Both the position numbers and the translations under genes were made by a program. Source: Cladocopium goreaui (lineage: Eukaryota > Sar > Dinophyceae > Suessiales > Symbiodiniaceae). From it: 64,000 bases of DNA. The notes below the pieces were generated by a model, which ran no database searches, was not told the origin of the DNA, and was given only the letters and a program-made list of their open reading frames with translations. Positions 20,344 to 31,761 of this stretch are shown here, in pieces (positions within the stretch are counted from its first letter, which is position 1; each line of letters begins with the position of its first letter). The stretch is taken from contig CAMXCT020006496.1 in the NCBI GenBank assembly GCA_947184155.2, positions 94,915-158,914 of the forward strand, in the 5' to 3' direction.

Positions 20344-21562
20344 AGCAGGCGTGGCACAACCTGACATCCACCTTCGTTTCACGTGGCAGGCGTGGCACAA
20401 CCTGACATCCACCTTGATCTCACGTGGCAGGCGTGGCACAATCTCACATCTACCGTCGTTTTGCGTGGCAGGCGTGGCACTCATGGCATGGGGTGGCGCG
20501 CTTGGGTGTGGTTTGGGCGCGCCGTGACGCCGCGCCATTTTGCGTGGCAGGCGTGGCACAACCTTACATCCACCTTCATCCACCTTGATTTCACGTGGCA
20601 GGCGTGGCACAAACTCGCATCTACCTTCCTTTCGCGTGGCAGGCGTGGCACTCATGGCATGGGGTGGCGCGCTTGGGTGTAGTTTGGGCGCGCGGTGACG
20701 CCGCGCCATTTTGCGTGGCAGGCGTGGCACAACCTTACATCCACCTTCGTTTCACGTGGCAGGCGTGGCACAAACTCGCATCTACCTTCGTTTCGCGTGG
20801 CAGGCGTGGCACTCATGGCATGGGGTGGCGCGCTTGGGTGTGGTTTGGGCGCGCGGTGACGCCGCGCCATTTTGCGTGGCAGGCGTGGCACAACGTTACA
20901 TCCACCTTCGTTTCACGTGGCAGGCGTGGCACAAACTCGCATCTACCTTCGTTTCGCGTGGCAGGCGTGGCACTCATGGCATGGGGTGGCACAACGTTAC
21001 ATCCACTTGCGTTTCACGTGGCAGGCGTGGCACAAACTCGCATCTACCTTCGTTTCGCGTGGCAGGCGTGGCGCTCATGGCATGGGGTGGCGCGCTTGGG
21101 TGTGGTTTGGGCGCGCGGTGACGCCGCGCCATTTTGCGTGGCAGGCGTGGCACAACCTTACATCCACCTTCGTTTCACGTGGCAGGCGTGGCACAAACTC
21201 GCATCTACCTTCGTTTCGCGTGGCAGGCGTGGCACTCATGGCATGGGGTGGCGCGCTTGGGTGTGGTTTGGGCGCGCGGTGACGCCGCGCCATTTTGCGT
21301 GGCAGGCGTGGCACAACCTTACATCCACTTGCGTTTCACGTGGCAGGCGTGGCACAAACTCGCATCTACCTTCGTTTCGCGTGGCAGGCGTGGCGCTCAT
21401 GGCATGGGGTGGCGCGCTTGGGTGTAGTTTGGGCGCGCGGTGACGCCGCGCCATTTTGCGTGGCAGGCGTGGCACAACCTTACATCCACCTTCGTTTCAC
21501 GTGGCAGGCGTGGCACAAACTCGCATCTACTTTTACTTTCGTTTCGCGTGGCAGGCGTGGCA
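20344..21562. repeat. 161-bp GC-rich satellite with internal GTGGCAGGCGTGGCA core
   Basis: The unit contains three copies of GTGGCAGGCGTGGCA, about 50 bp apart, separated by different spacers. Whole units recur at 20711, 20872, 21134, 21295 and 21456; the spacing is 161 bp apart from one 262-bp step, which is a partial duplication. It opens long frames on both strands (HVAGVAQTRIYLRFAWQAWH-like) because the unit avoids stops. I do not consider these genes. Confidence 0.95.
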
Positions 21563-21570
21563 TACCTACC

Positions 21571-21701
21571 ATTTTACATACATACATACATACATACGTA
21601 CGTACGTACGTACGTACATACATACATACATACAAACATACAAACATACATACATACATACATACAAACATACATACATACATACATACATACCTACCAT
21701 T
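21571..21701. repeat. Microsatellite (CATA)n with CGTA and CAAA variants
   Basis: About 130 bp of four-base repeats that follow the 161-bp satellite directly. Confidence 0.95.
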
Positions 21702-22102
21702 TTACCTTCTCGATCTTTCACCACCTCCTTTGTCTTTCCTTCCTTCCCTGTCCCCGCTAAAACCATTGAAGCTCATTTTAGGAAGAAGTTGACTTGTGGG
21801 GTTATCCGGTCCTTTAATTGTGTACAATAAAGCTGACAGCCACGAAGTTCCAAGGATTTTCCGCATAAGAGAGGCTCCGCAACCATGCCGGGAACGCAGT
21901 TTCTCAACCCCAAATTGACACACTTTGTGATTTCCAAAATCTCAGCCAGATCAACAGCGCATTCTGTTTCTTGGCTTCATTTCAGCTCAAAGCCGGCGGG
22001 CCTTCCGATGAACCATGCCGGTGGAACCTTTCAAGAGACCTGGCTGCAGCAAGGTTCCTGGTTGAACTTTCAAGTGCCAAGGTCCCAGCTTGATACAATC
22101 AG

Positions 22103-22823
22103 CATGACTCTGACAGGGAAGCGCAGATCTACCAGGGACTTTGTGACAAAGAGTTCCGGACCTGGGTCAAGAACTTTGTGGCGTCTTGGTTCGCATTTTT
22201 GATGTACACTCCACGTCACTCCACACTTTACAAATGTGGCTGTCCAATGGACTCAATGGTCTATGCCTTCTGACTGTCGTGTGGTGTGAATATGAGGAAC
22301 CTCGGCTTGTTGCTTCCTCAGCCTTGTGGATTGCAACATATTTGATGAGCCAACAGATCCAAAGGGAGCCGTGGTAGAGCCGAGGCAGAAAAAAATCAAG
22401 ATGGCTGTAGCTACTACCGCCTTCCAGCCACCGGTGATTTTGTGACGATCAACGGCTTGCGTCGCAGAAATGAGCTGAATGGCGTGCGCAGCTTAGGGAT
22501 TCTCCGTTGACAGACTCGCGTTCGTCGCGTGTCACTAGCAGAGCGGCCTCAGTTCCTTCATTCTTTCAGGTTCGTGCCAAAGTCTTGAGCGGCAAGCAGG
22601 AGCCAAACTTACTATTGGAAAGCATTCCCTGCGTCAATTTGGCTGCTGAAAGATCACTGAGACATCTGAAACTTGACCTGGAGATCCTGTTCAGGATGAG
22701 TTTGGCCGCATCACAGTGAGGATCGATGCTGAAGGCAATCGAACCATGAAGATCCAACCTTTCAGGCTTGATGACGACCTTTTCCGCAAAACTGCTTCTC
22801 AGTTTCCATGGCAAGTTCACCGC
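22103..22823 (+). CDS. Exons of an unrecognised host gene
   Basis: Three stretches read like coding exons with plausible splice borders. 22103-22190 includes REAQIYQGLCDKEFRTWVKN. About 22336-22445 includes FDEPTDPKGAVVEPRQKKIK and ends at a TGA. 22695-22823 includes FGRITVRIDAEGNRTMKIQ and LDDDLFRKTASQFPWQVHR and is bounded by CAG and GT. The TGA at 22443-22445 would separate the second and third, so they may be two genes, or the stop may lie in an intron. Another candidate exon upstream (about 21986-22070) contains PCRWNLSRDLAAARFLVEL. No family recognised. Confidence 0.35.
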
Positions 22824-23349
22824 GTGTTTGGCTTCATTCTCAGTTCACATGGTGAGGCTAGTGCCTGATTTCCTTGCCCCAGTGAGCAACGAGCGCCTTG
22901 GCATTGACTCTGTGATATTGATGCTGTGGTTTGAGAAGTATGGAGATAATCGACAAACACATGGTACTGGTACTTCTCTTCACTTGAATTGAATCGCAAG
23001 GCTTGACAAAGTCAGTTTACGCTCGGAGTGTGGACGAGAAAGTGCAATCTCAGCCACCTCCCGCAGACCATCCGTTGCGCACTCGGATGTGTTTAAGGCC
23101 AACACTGAACATACTGAGCGACATGTTCTGTTTGCTGTACTCCCAATCATTTTTGATGTAATGACACCAAGAACAGCTGGCATGCACATACTGTATGCTT
23201 TAGTTGGATTTCAAGGGTGATAAAATCAAATAATATATAGGTAGGGCTACCGCCCTGGTGCCGCCGACCCTCTTTTTTTGCGGGCATGACAGTAGAAGGA
23301 AGGGAGCATGGTGACAGAATAAAACATATGTGATGATTATATGTATGTG

Positions 23350-23404
23350 TGTATATATATATTATATATATATATATTATATATATATATTATATATATA
23401 TATG
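23350..23404. repeat. TA microsatellite
   Basis: About 55 bp of TATATA with occasional TT steps. Confidence 0.9.
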
Positions 23405-23573
23405 CAGAGTGACCCGATATACGAGCCGTCTCGTCGTGACTCATTTGCTCGCTTTGGAGCCGTGCTGGGGGGAGAAGTGAAGGCGCGGCGTGGCAGCTGG
23501 GGAATCTGAGGTCAAGGGAGAACTTGTTTTCAAGAGCCTAGCATGCAAGGACTGGAGCACGTCAGTCAACCTT

Positions 23574-23900
23574 CAAAGGCCAGCTACAAGCCTCCAAAAC
23601 GCGCGTTCCGCCACACCGAAACCGCATGGCGGTGAGGGACGGACCGTGCCTTCGCAGGGCAGCTGGTCGTAGCTCATTTGCTGGCTTTGAAACGCATATA
23701 GAACAAGTTTCAAAGGCCAGCTACAAGCCTCCAAAACGCGCGTTCCGCACACTGAAACCGCATGGCGGTGAGGGACGGACCGTGCCTTCGCAGGGCAGCT
23801 GGTCGTAGCTCATTTGCTGGCTTTGAAATGCATATAGAACAAGTTCCAATGGCCAACTACAAGCCCCCAAAACGTGCGTTCTGCTACACTGAAACAGCAT
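23574..23900. repeat. 137-bp tandem repeat, about 2.4 copies
   Basis: CAAAGGCCAG begins units at 23574 and 23711, with a diverged third copy from about 23847. Units 1 and 2 are nearly identical; unit 3 has many substitutions and stops early. The duplicated 60-residue frames at 23490 and 23626 are a consequence of the repeat. Confidence 0.85.
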
Positions 23901-24867
23901 GGCAGTTGCCGCACCAAACCCTATAGGAAATACGACGCGCCGTCAGCTTGTGAACTGCCTGCCAATGAGGGAGAACAGGCCGCTGATGATGCTTCGCTGT
24001 CTCGGGCACCTCCCCCTGAATGGCAATGGCAGGGGTCGGCGGATTACAGGAAACGGTGCCCAGGGCCCACTTTTTCGGACTTGCTTCATGATTTCATATC
24101 AGGTCTGCTCGAGACTTTCGGGGACTGGCAGGCATTTGGCCAAAACTTCAAGCCCCTCATCGTGAATATTTGAAAAATGCGTTTGTGAAAGTGCTTGTTT
24201 GCATGGCTGCATCTTGATAAAACTTTGCCAAGGTTCGCCAAATCTCTGAAGGGTCATATTTGTACAAAGCATTTGCAATAGCTTTTAGTGGTGAATGATC
24301 ATAGAGCAAGCAGCACGCAAAGCGTGTATGTTGCATTTCGACAGGCAAGAAAAGAACATTTTGCAGAAGCTCTCGGCTGTTTCACGGCCACATTGACTTC
24401 TCTCTTCCTGCACGTTGCTCTTGTGTGAGCCCAGGCCGAGAGACCTTCCGCGGAGTAGCTCCGGTAGTGAGCAACTCAGCCAGGCAGGTTCAGGTGAACA
24501 TCTTTCGAACATATGGAGGTTTCCTGAAATAGGGGCACCCCGCCTAAATCATCCATTTTAGTAGGATTTTCCATTATAAATCAACTATTGTGGGGATCCC
24601 CCATTTATGGAATATCTATTTCATTCATCGCGGTTCCAAGGCCAGCGGAGGCTCTGCCACCGGCGGCTGCATGTGGACGACTCAACTCATTTGGGGGCTT
24701 CCTGGGTCATGGATCCTTATGGATAGTCATGGGATCCCAAGGATCCGAACATCCAAGTTATTGGTAACTTTGGATGGGAGAACCACGGATGAAAAGGGGC
24801 ACCCCTAGAATAGTGGCAACCCCTCTGGTTACGTCAGATGAGATTCTTTGAGAATTGCAAGCCTGAG
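23901..24867. other. No gene recognised
   Basis: Unique sequence with short frames only. An imperfect palindromic block rich in GGGG/CCCC and ATTTATGG lies near 24530-24610 and resembles the small inverted-repeat elements in the POR introns, but no clean arms could be aligned. Confidence 0.4.
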
Positions 24868-25298
24868 GTTTGGAAGTGCTCCAGCGTCTTCTGGTGGGTC
24901 TCAGATCTTCGCAGCATCCAGTGCTTCCGGTAGTTCTAGTGGTTCCAGCAGCATTTTTGGTGCTTCAGCTGGTGCTTCAGCTGGTAGCGCCAGTGCTGGG
25001 TCAGCTGGTAGCATCTTCGGTGCATCCTCCGGAAGCATCTTTGGAGCCACCAGTGGCAGCTCAGCTGGGGCTTCCGCCTTCGGAACCACTGGAGGAAGCG
25101 CCTTTGGGGCTGCCGGGAACATCTTCGGAGTTGGGATCTGAGCAGTTTTTTGTTCATTTTTCGAAAGCTGACGGGCTGATGAAAGTTGAAACTAGATTCA
25201 CTAGATATACTAGATAATGTTGGATGATGTTGCATGCTGAGGCTGGAGGTTCTGCCTTTGGGGCAGCACCTGCTGCTGCTGGGCAGACAGCATCTTAG
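24868..25298 (+). CDS. 3' exons of an FG-repeat protein (nucleoporin-like)
   Basis: Exon 24868 to about 25138 follows an AG acceptor and encodes a Ser/Ala/Gly-rich chain with repeated SIFGA, SAFGA and NIFG units (GSIFGASSGSIFGATSGSS). Exon 25242-25298 continues the same composition (AGGSAFGAAPAAAGQTAS) and ends at TAG 25296-25298. Phe-Gly units in an uncharged, low-complexity chain are the mark of FG nucleoporins, which form the permeability barrier of the nuclear pore. No folded domain is visible in this part, so an unrelated low-complexity protein is possible. Upstream exons were not found. Confidence 0.5.
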
Positions 25299-25866
25299 AA
25301 GACCTGAGTATTTACTTCAGAATGCCCCAGTGATTTTGCTGTGTTCCTTGGTCTCCTGCCAGATGTTTGAGCACCATTTTCATCTGGCAAATTTGCTAAT
25401 CAAACATGGCAACGGGAAATTTGCTATTATAAATTGGCATTGAAATGGGCACATCATCAAACTAAATGGGACATTTTCCCGAAAGCCATGGTTTCATTAC
25501 CAGCGGCTAAAATAATCAATTTATGATTGATGAACTCTGATCAATGGCCACCCCCCTTGCTGATAAGTCATTGAACCCCCCTTGGTTACTGGTTTATCAT
25601 CGAGTTCCCCAGCCAGGCCCAGCATGTTTGCCCAAGCCTTCCAGCAGTCCAGACCAGGCCTTGGCTCGGAACACCATTACCTTGCTGGCAAAGTGGCTGA
25701 AAATTGTTGGTAAAACCCGGTTTATTGATGTTCATCGTGGTTTACGACGGCTTATGGATGTTCAGTATGAGCTGATTCTATTCCCCACTGAGCTTCTTCG
25801 ATGGTATTTACTTATCTCTGTTGGCCGCCTGCAATTTGTGAGCTAAGAACTGACAACCTCTGGGAG
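25299..25866. other. No gene recognised
   Basis: Unique sequence without a convincing exon or motif. The 100-residue frame at 25544-25846 has no recognisable family and no splice support. Confidence 0.4.
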
Positions 25867-25968
25867 CCCCATGCATACTTACATACATACATACTACATA
25901 CGTACGTGCGTATGTACGTACGTACATACGTACGTACATACGTACATAGCATACGTACATACGTACAT
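25867..25968. repeat. ACGTACATAC-type microsatellite
   Basis: About 100 bp of alternating ACGTAC and CATACA steps. Confidence 0.9.
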
Positions 25969-25989
25969 TAATCAACAAATAAATGTATA

Positions 25990-26270
25990 CAGGTTTCAAA
26001 ACGAAAGGATGTGTGGAAAACGACAGGGAAAGGAGCTTGCTTTGAATCGACAAGGGGTGTTTTGAAACGAAACGCAGAGAAGTTGAAACGAAAAGGTGTG
26101 CCCTCAAGCAGAAGAGGCAGGACCTAAAGTAGAAACTTAAAGAGGAGGCTTCAAAATGAAAGGACGTGTGGAAAACGAAAGGGAAAGGAGCTTACTCTAA
26201 AACGAAAAGGGTATTGAAACGAAACAGAGATGTTGGAACAAAAAGCGTGAAACGAAAAGGGGTAAAAGGC
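25990..26270. repeat. Tandem duplication, period about 155 bp (GAAACGAAAAGG-rich)
   Basis: The block starting TCAAAACGAAAGGATGTG near 25995 recurs as TCAAAATGAAAGGACGTG near 26150, and the same GGAAAGGAGCTT and GAAACGAAA pieces follow in order. The second copy is diverged. Confidence 0.75.
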
Positions 26271-26572
26271 GTGGCGGGGAACAGCTTCTAGGAGCAGATG
26301 CTCAGAGGAATTGGGTCCTCACAGAAAGTGTCTGCCACCCACAATCACTGATGCTACGCTTCAAGATCTTCTCTTCGGTTTTCAAACATGCAACACTCCA
26401 ACGTCTTCTCTTCAATTTTCTGCTATCATTGATGCTACGTTTCAAGGTCTTCTTTTGCATTTCTAACATCATTGATGCTACTCGTACCGTCAAAGATCAC
26501 TCCAACTGTCGAATATTTCACCATCATTGGTGCTACACTTGAAGCAATTCTTCGAGACTTCCTCATTTTCTA

Positions 26573-27450
26573 AGTTGACAATTGACAACATCAAAAACGA
26601 AGCAATTCTGCGAGACTTCCTTCGAAAATGAAAAGTTGAGTGCAGAGCTGACGGCCTCGTGCCAATGCGTTTTGCGATTTTTCGACTCCACCTGTCTAAA
26701 CTATTGCGCCTGCCACGAAAAAGTGATACCGGGTCATATGAAGTGCTGCACCTGTCACGCAAAATCATCTCAGCAAACCTGAAGATCTGATGCTCCAAAA
26801 TGCAACCCCTCTGAGGAAATCAGCGCCCGGACCTCCTAACATCTCTGATAAACATGTCTCTTGTACTGCGCCTGCCGCGGAAAATGCATCTTTGCAGATC
26901 CTCTTCAAATGTCCCACGCTTGCCATCGTTTTTGGAAATGCTACAAAACCTTCACGTATTGCTCACTTTTAACAAGGTCCACAATCCCTTGCGCCTGCCA
27001 CGCGAGAGCACATCTGAACACCCCTGGTGTTTTTAACGTTTTGACTTCGAAATGTGCTTCGCGCCACAACGGCGTGCACTTTTTCGACATCTCAACTTCC
27101 AAAACTGGTCCGAACATGGTGTGTTTTGTACATTTTGACTTCGAAATGTGCTTCGCGCCACAACGGCGTGCAAGTTTCATCTCTCATCTGGCCAGCTGGC
27201 TCCGCACCCGCCACTTTAGCGAGCCTACTTTTCGACCTTCCGGAGCCACAATTCATTGGAAAAACACAGTGTTTCGCGACTTTGCTACCTTTTCGCGCGC
27301 CCGGATCTTCTTTCTGAGATTTTCTCTTTTTGATTTTCTTTCTTCTCTTCTCTTCTCTTCTCTTCTCTTCTCTTCTCTTCTCTCCTTTGACTCTTACCAC
27401 CTCTGCTTCTCATCTGTCCATATTGTCGGAAGTTTGACTTCTAAACTTCC
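26573..27450. repeat. Segmental duplication, copy 1 (partner 30030-31066)
   Basis: Nearly identical to 30030-31066 from the GTTGACAACATCAAAAACG start to the CTTACCACCTCTGCTT end. It contains two units of an approximately 94-bp internal repeat (GACTTCGAAATGTGCTTCG), then a TCTTC-rich run. Small frames are conserved between the copies only because the DNA is. Confidence 0.9.
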
Positions 27451-27469
27451 TGGAGAATACATAATATTG

Positions 27470-27530
27470 AATTTTATATATTTAATATACTATGTATATA
27501 ATATATAGCATTTTTTTGTATAAACCTTAG
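27470..27530. repeat. AT-rich run
   Basis: Short TATATA-rich stretch after the segmental duplication, similar in nature to the AT tract that follows copy 2. Confidence 0.6.
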
Positions 27531-27680
27531 TACTGCACAAGGCAGTGGCGGAAGTTTCAAAAATAGGAAACCTATAGGAGAGGTTGGTGGTTGTGAATCG
27601 CGGATGGCAGAGCGAAGCCACCGATGGACCGAAAGGTGGTTGAGGTCTCCTCTCTTTCTCTTTTTTCCTTCTCTTTCTCT

Positions 27681-27869
27681 GACTATCTACCTACCTGCCT
27701 ACCTGCCTACCTGTCTACCTATCTATCTGTGTATCTATCTGTGTATCTATCTGTGTATCTATCTGTGTATCTATCTGTGTATCTATCTGTGTATCTATCT
27801 GTGTATCTATCTATCTATCTGTCTATCTGTCTATCTGTCTATCTGTCTATCTGTCTATCTGTCTGTCTG

Positions 27870-27901
<32 letters not shown>

Positions 27902-28131
27902 GCGCTTTCTTTACCTACTTACCTACTTACCTACTTACCTAATTACCTAATTACCTAATTACCTATTACCTGATTACCTAATTACCTAATTACCTAATTA
28001 CCTAATTACCTAATTACCTAATTACCTAATTACCTAATTACCTAATTACCTAATTACCTAATTACCTATCTATCTATCTATCTGTCTGTCTACCTGTCTA
28101 TCTGTCTATCTGTCTGTCTGTCTATCTGCAA
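27681..28131. repeat. Compound microsatellite: (CTATCTGT)n, (CT)n, (TACCTAAT)n
   Basis: Successive blocks: TACCTGCC, TCTATCTGTG, TCTATCTG, CT, TACCTACT, TTACCTAA, then CTATCTGT again. The block order suggests repeated slippage of related motifs. Confidence 0.95.
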
Positions 28132-28384
28132 GCTTGAAGTTGCAGCTATTTTGCGAGACTTCCTCAGTTTTTGAACTTGACAACATCAAAAGCGCAGCAA
28201 TTCAGCGAGACTTCCTCATTGTTTGCACTTGACAACATCAACTAGACGACGGATGGCCCGAGAGCGTAGAGGAGCAGGGTCTTCTCTTGTTAGTATGGAG
28301 ACACCATATTAGAAACAATATACTAAAGATGTGTTATATGCAGTCGAGAAGAGGAGTTTTAAGACAAAATAGCAGAAGTGCAAG

Positions 28385-29275
28385 ACAATAGTTTGTATCG
28401 CAAACACTTTTACACACAAAAGCTTTTACACACAGACGCTTTTACATACAGACCCTTTTACGCACAGACCCTTTTACACACAAAGCTTTTACCCACAGAA
28501 GCTTTTACATACAGACGCTTTTACACAGACGCTTTTACACACAGACACTTTTACACACAGACACTTTTACACAGACACTTTTACATACAAAGCTTTTACC
28601 CACAGAAGCTTTTACATACAGAAGCTTTTACAGACATACGCTTTTACACAGATGCTTTTACACACAGACACTTTTATACACAGACACTTTTACGCACAGA
28701 CACTTTTAACAAAGAGCCTTTTACAGACATACGCTTTTACACACAGAAGCATTTACACGCAGACGCTTTTACACACAAAAACTTTTACACACAGTCACAC
28801 AGAAGCTTTTACACATAGACGCTTTGACACACACAGGCACTTTTACACACAAACACTTGTACATACAAACACTTTTACAGACAAACACTTTTACACATAG
28901 ACGCTTTTACACGCAGAAGCTTTTACACGCAGACGCTTTTACACACAGACGCTTTTACACACAGACGCTTTTACACACAGACGCGTTTACACACTAACAC
29001 TTTTACACACAAAAACTTTTACACACAGACCCTTTTACACACAGACGCTTTTAGACACAGTTACACACAGACGCTTTTACACACAGACGCTTTTACACAC
29101 TAACGCTTTTACACACAGACGCGTTTACACACAAACACTTTTACACACAGACGCTTTTACACACACACAGACGCGTTTACACACAGACGCTTTTACACAC
29201 CAAAGTTTTTACACACAGACGCTTTTACACACTAACACTTTTACACACGGACGCTTTTACACACAGACACGTAAA
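28385..29275. repeat. 16-bp minisatellite (CTTTTACACACAGACG)n, about 50 units
   Basis: Units of 16 bp with variants at the AGACG end (AAAGC, AAGC, AACA) across about 890 bp. The HTDAFTHRHFYTQ-like frames are artefacts of the period. Confidence 0.95.
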
Positions 29276-29420
29276 ATCGCAATTTTTCCTCAGTTTTTGA
29301 CGAGCGCCCCTCATTTCGTGCGAAAGGGTTGCTCCAGGACAAGTCCGGCACAAGTAAAATCGCAATTTTACCTCAGTTTTCGCCGATCGACCCTCATTTC
29401 GTGCGAAAGGGTTCACGTTT
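29276..29420. repeat. Two copies of a 75-bp unit (AAAATCGCAATTTT ... GTGCGAAAGGGTT)
   Basis: The block from AAAATCGCAATTTTTCCTCAG to TTTCGTGCGAAAGGGTT occurs at about 29273-29330 and again at about 29355-29412, separated by a short spacer. Confidence 0.8.
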
Positions 29421-29449
29421 CGTGACTCCCCGCCGGCACCACCCTCGGC

Positions 29450-29952
29450 CTAAAGAGAGAAAGATAAAGAAGGCGAGAAAGAGAAAAGGGAGAGAGAAAG
29501 GAGAGAGAGAAAGGAGAGAGAGAAAGGAGAGAGGAAAGAGGAGAGAGAGTGAGAGAGAGAGAAGATGTGAAGATGAGAAGGTGTGAGAGAAGGTGTGAAG
29601 ATGAGAAGGTGTGAAGATGAGAAGGTGTGAAGATGAGAAGGTGTGAAGATGAGAAGGTGTGAGAGAAGGTGTGAAGAGGAGCAGATGTGAAGAGGAGCAG
29701 ATGTGAAGAGGAGCAGATGTGAAGATGAGCAGATGTGAAGATGAGAAGGTGTGAAGATGAGAAGATGTGAAGATGAGAAGATGTGAAGATGAGCAGATGT
29801 GAAGATGAGAAGGTGTGAGAGAAGATGTGAAGATGAGCAGATGTGAAGATGAGAAGGTGTGAGAGAAGATGTGAAGATGTGAAGGTGTGAAGATGAGAAG
29901 GTGAGGATGAGAAGGTGTGAGAGAAGGTGTGAAGATGAGAAGATGAGATACA
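29450..29952. repeat. Purine-strand minisatellite (GTGTGAAGATGAGAAG)n
   Basis: About 500 bp almost free of C on the + strand, starting as AGAGAGAAAGG and changing to GTGTGAAGATGAGAAG or GATGAGCAGAT units. Confidence 0.93.
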
Positions 29953-30029
29953 GACCCCCACTATTGGAAGAACCCTGCGCTCAGACGCTCTCGGGAAAAA
30001 CGAAGCAATTCTGCTAGACTCCATTTTTC

Positions 30030-31066
30030 AAGTTGACAACATCAAAAACGAAGCAATTCTGCGAGACTTCCTTCGAAAATGGAAAGTTGAGCGCAGAGCT
30101 GACGGCCTCGTGCCAATGCGTTTTGCGATTTTTCGACTCCGTCTAAACTATTGCGCCTGCCACGAAAAAGTGATACCGGGTCATACGAAGTGCTGCACCT
30201 GTCACGCAAAATCATCTCAGCAAACCTGAAGATCTGATGCTCCAAAATGCAACCCCTCTGAGGAAATCAGCGCCCGGACCTCCTAACATCTCTGATAAAC
30301 ATGTCTCTTGTACTGCGCCTGCCGCGGAAAATGCATCTTTGCAGATCCTCTTCAAATGTCCCACGCTTGCCATCGTTTTTGGAAATGCTACAAAACCTTC
30401 ACGTATTGCTCACTTTTAACAAGGTCCACAATCCCTTGCGCCTGCCACGCGAGAGCACATCTGAACACCCCTGGTGTTTTTCACGTTTTGACTTCGAAAT
30501 GTGCTTCGCGCCACAACGGCGTGCACTTTTTCGACACCGCAACTTCCAAAAGTGGTCCGAACATGGTGTGTTTTGTACATTTTGACTTCAAAATGTGCTT
30601 CGCGCCACAACGGCGTGCACTTTTTCGACATCGCAACTTCCAAGAGTTGTCCGAACATGGTGTGTTTTGACTTCGAAATGTGCTTCGCGCCACAACGGCG
30701 TGCACTTTTTCGACATCTCAACTTCCAAAAGTGGTCCGAACCTGTTGTGTTTTGTACATTTTGACTTCGAAATGTGCTTTGCGCCACAACGGCGTGCAAT
30801 TTTTCATCTCTCATCTGGCCAGCTGGCTCCGCACCCGCCACTTTAGCGAGCCTACTTTTCAACCCTCCGGAGCCACTTGGAAAAACACAGTGTTTTGCAA
30901 CTTTGCTACCTTTTCGCGCACCCGGATCTTCTTTCTTCTGAGATCTTCTCTTTTTTGATCTTCTTTCTTCTTCTCTTCTCTTCTCTTCTCTTCTCTTTTC
31001 TTCTCTGACTCTTACCACCTCTGCTTTTTATCTGTCCATATTGCCGGAAGTTTGACTTCTGAACTT
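30030..31066. repeat. Segmental duplication, copy 2 (partner 26573-27450)
   Basis: Same order as copy 1, but the internal repeat of about 94 bp is present in four units (starting near 30486, 30580, 30665 and 30758) instead of two. One unit is about 9 bp shorter. The copy ends in TCTTC repeats and an AT tract. Confidence 0.9.
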
Positions 31067-31292
31067 CCTTCGGATATATATATATAATATAATATAATAT
31101 AATATAATAATATGTATATAATATTTAATATATATGTAATGTGTGTAAAAAATGCATAATTTTAATATATAAGATATAAAAAATATAATTTAATGCATTG
31201 AGTATAATATATTATATAAAATAAATTTCGAAATCTTATAATATACATCATACATCGTTTACTATATATATATATATTCTATTCTAAATTAT
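31067..31292. repeat. AT-rich tract, left side of the tyrosine-recombinase element
   Basis: ATATAATATAATATAAT-type sequence. Similar sequence resumes at 41651 beyond the element, as expected if the element split one AT tract. Confidence 0.85.
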
Positions 31293-31735
31293 GAATTCTC
31301 TCATGGAACATGATAGATTTTTACATACTACGAAACGTGGAGAATGTAATGTTTCATTACATGCCTGTGGTGACTTTGAACAACATTAGAAATGGGATTA
31401 TCAGATAGAACCAAAACGTGTTGAATTTTGGAAACAGTGGAATCCTGTCAGTGAACATCTTGAAATCTGGAAACAGTGGAATCCTGTCAGTGGTCATCTC
31501 TTAAAGATCCTTTTACGATTTCAGTTGATTGATGATTTGTCGAATTTTCACTATGTTGCAATTTTGGATTCAAGCTTCAAGTGAAGCAATGTGGCGAGTG
31601 CCACAGGACGACATGGCAAGTGCCAAGACACATGTCTTTATGTCAATTTCACACTTGACATGTCAATCAACTCATGAAAGTAAACATGAACAAATTCACA
31701 ATCATCAACATCATGTTCACTTTCAAAATTTTCGT
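31293..31735 (+). repeat. Terminal repeat A1
   Basis: 443 bp, matching 40589-41032 with only about two differences seen (an A indel and an A/G change). It begins GAATTCTCTCATGGAACATG. Confidence 0.95.
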
Positions 31736-31761
31736 TTGACCCGTCTCTGCCTCTGCTCGGC

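Noticed and set aside
20344..21562. CRISPR-like alternation of a conserved core and spacers
   Set aside because: The spacers are themselves repeated in every unit, the context is a eukaryotic nuclear genome, and there are no cas genes.
20302..21830. Long frames in the 161-bp satellite, up to 282 residues
   Set aside because: Open on both strands, follow the repeat period, and have no start or codon structure.
28378..29275. Minisatellite as a CRISPR array or protein-coding repeat
   Set aside because: Units are 16 bp and contiguous with no spacers; the frames are repeat artefacts.
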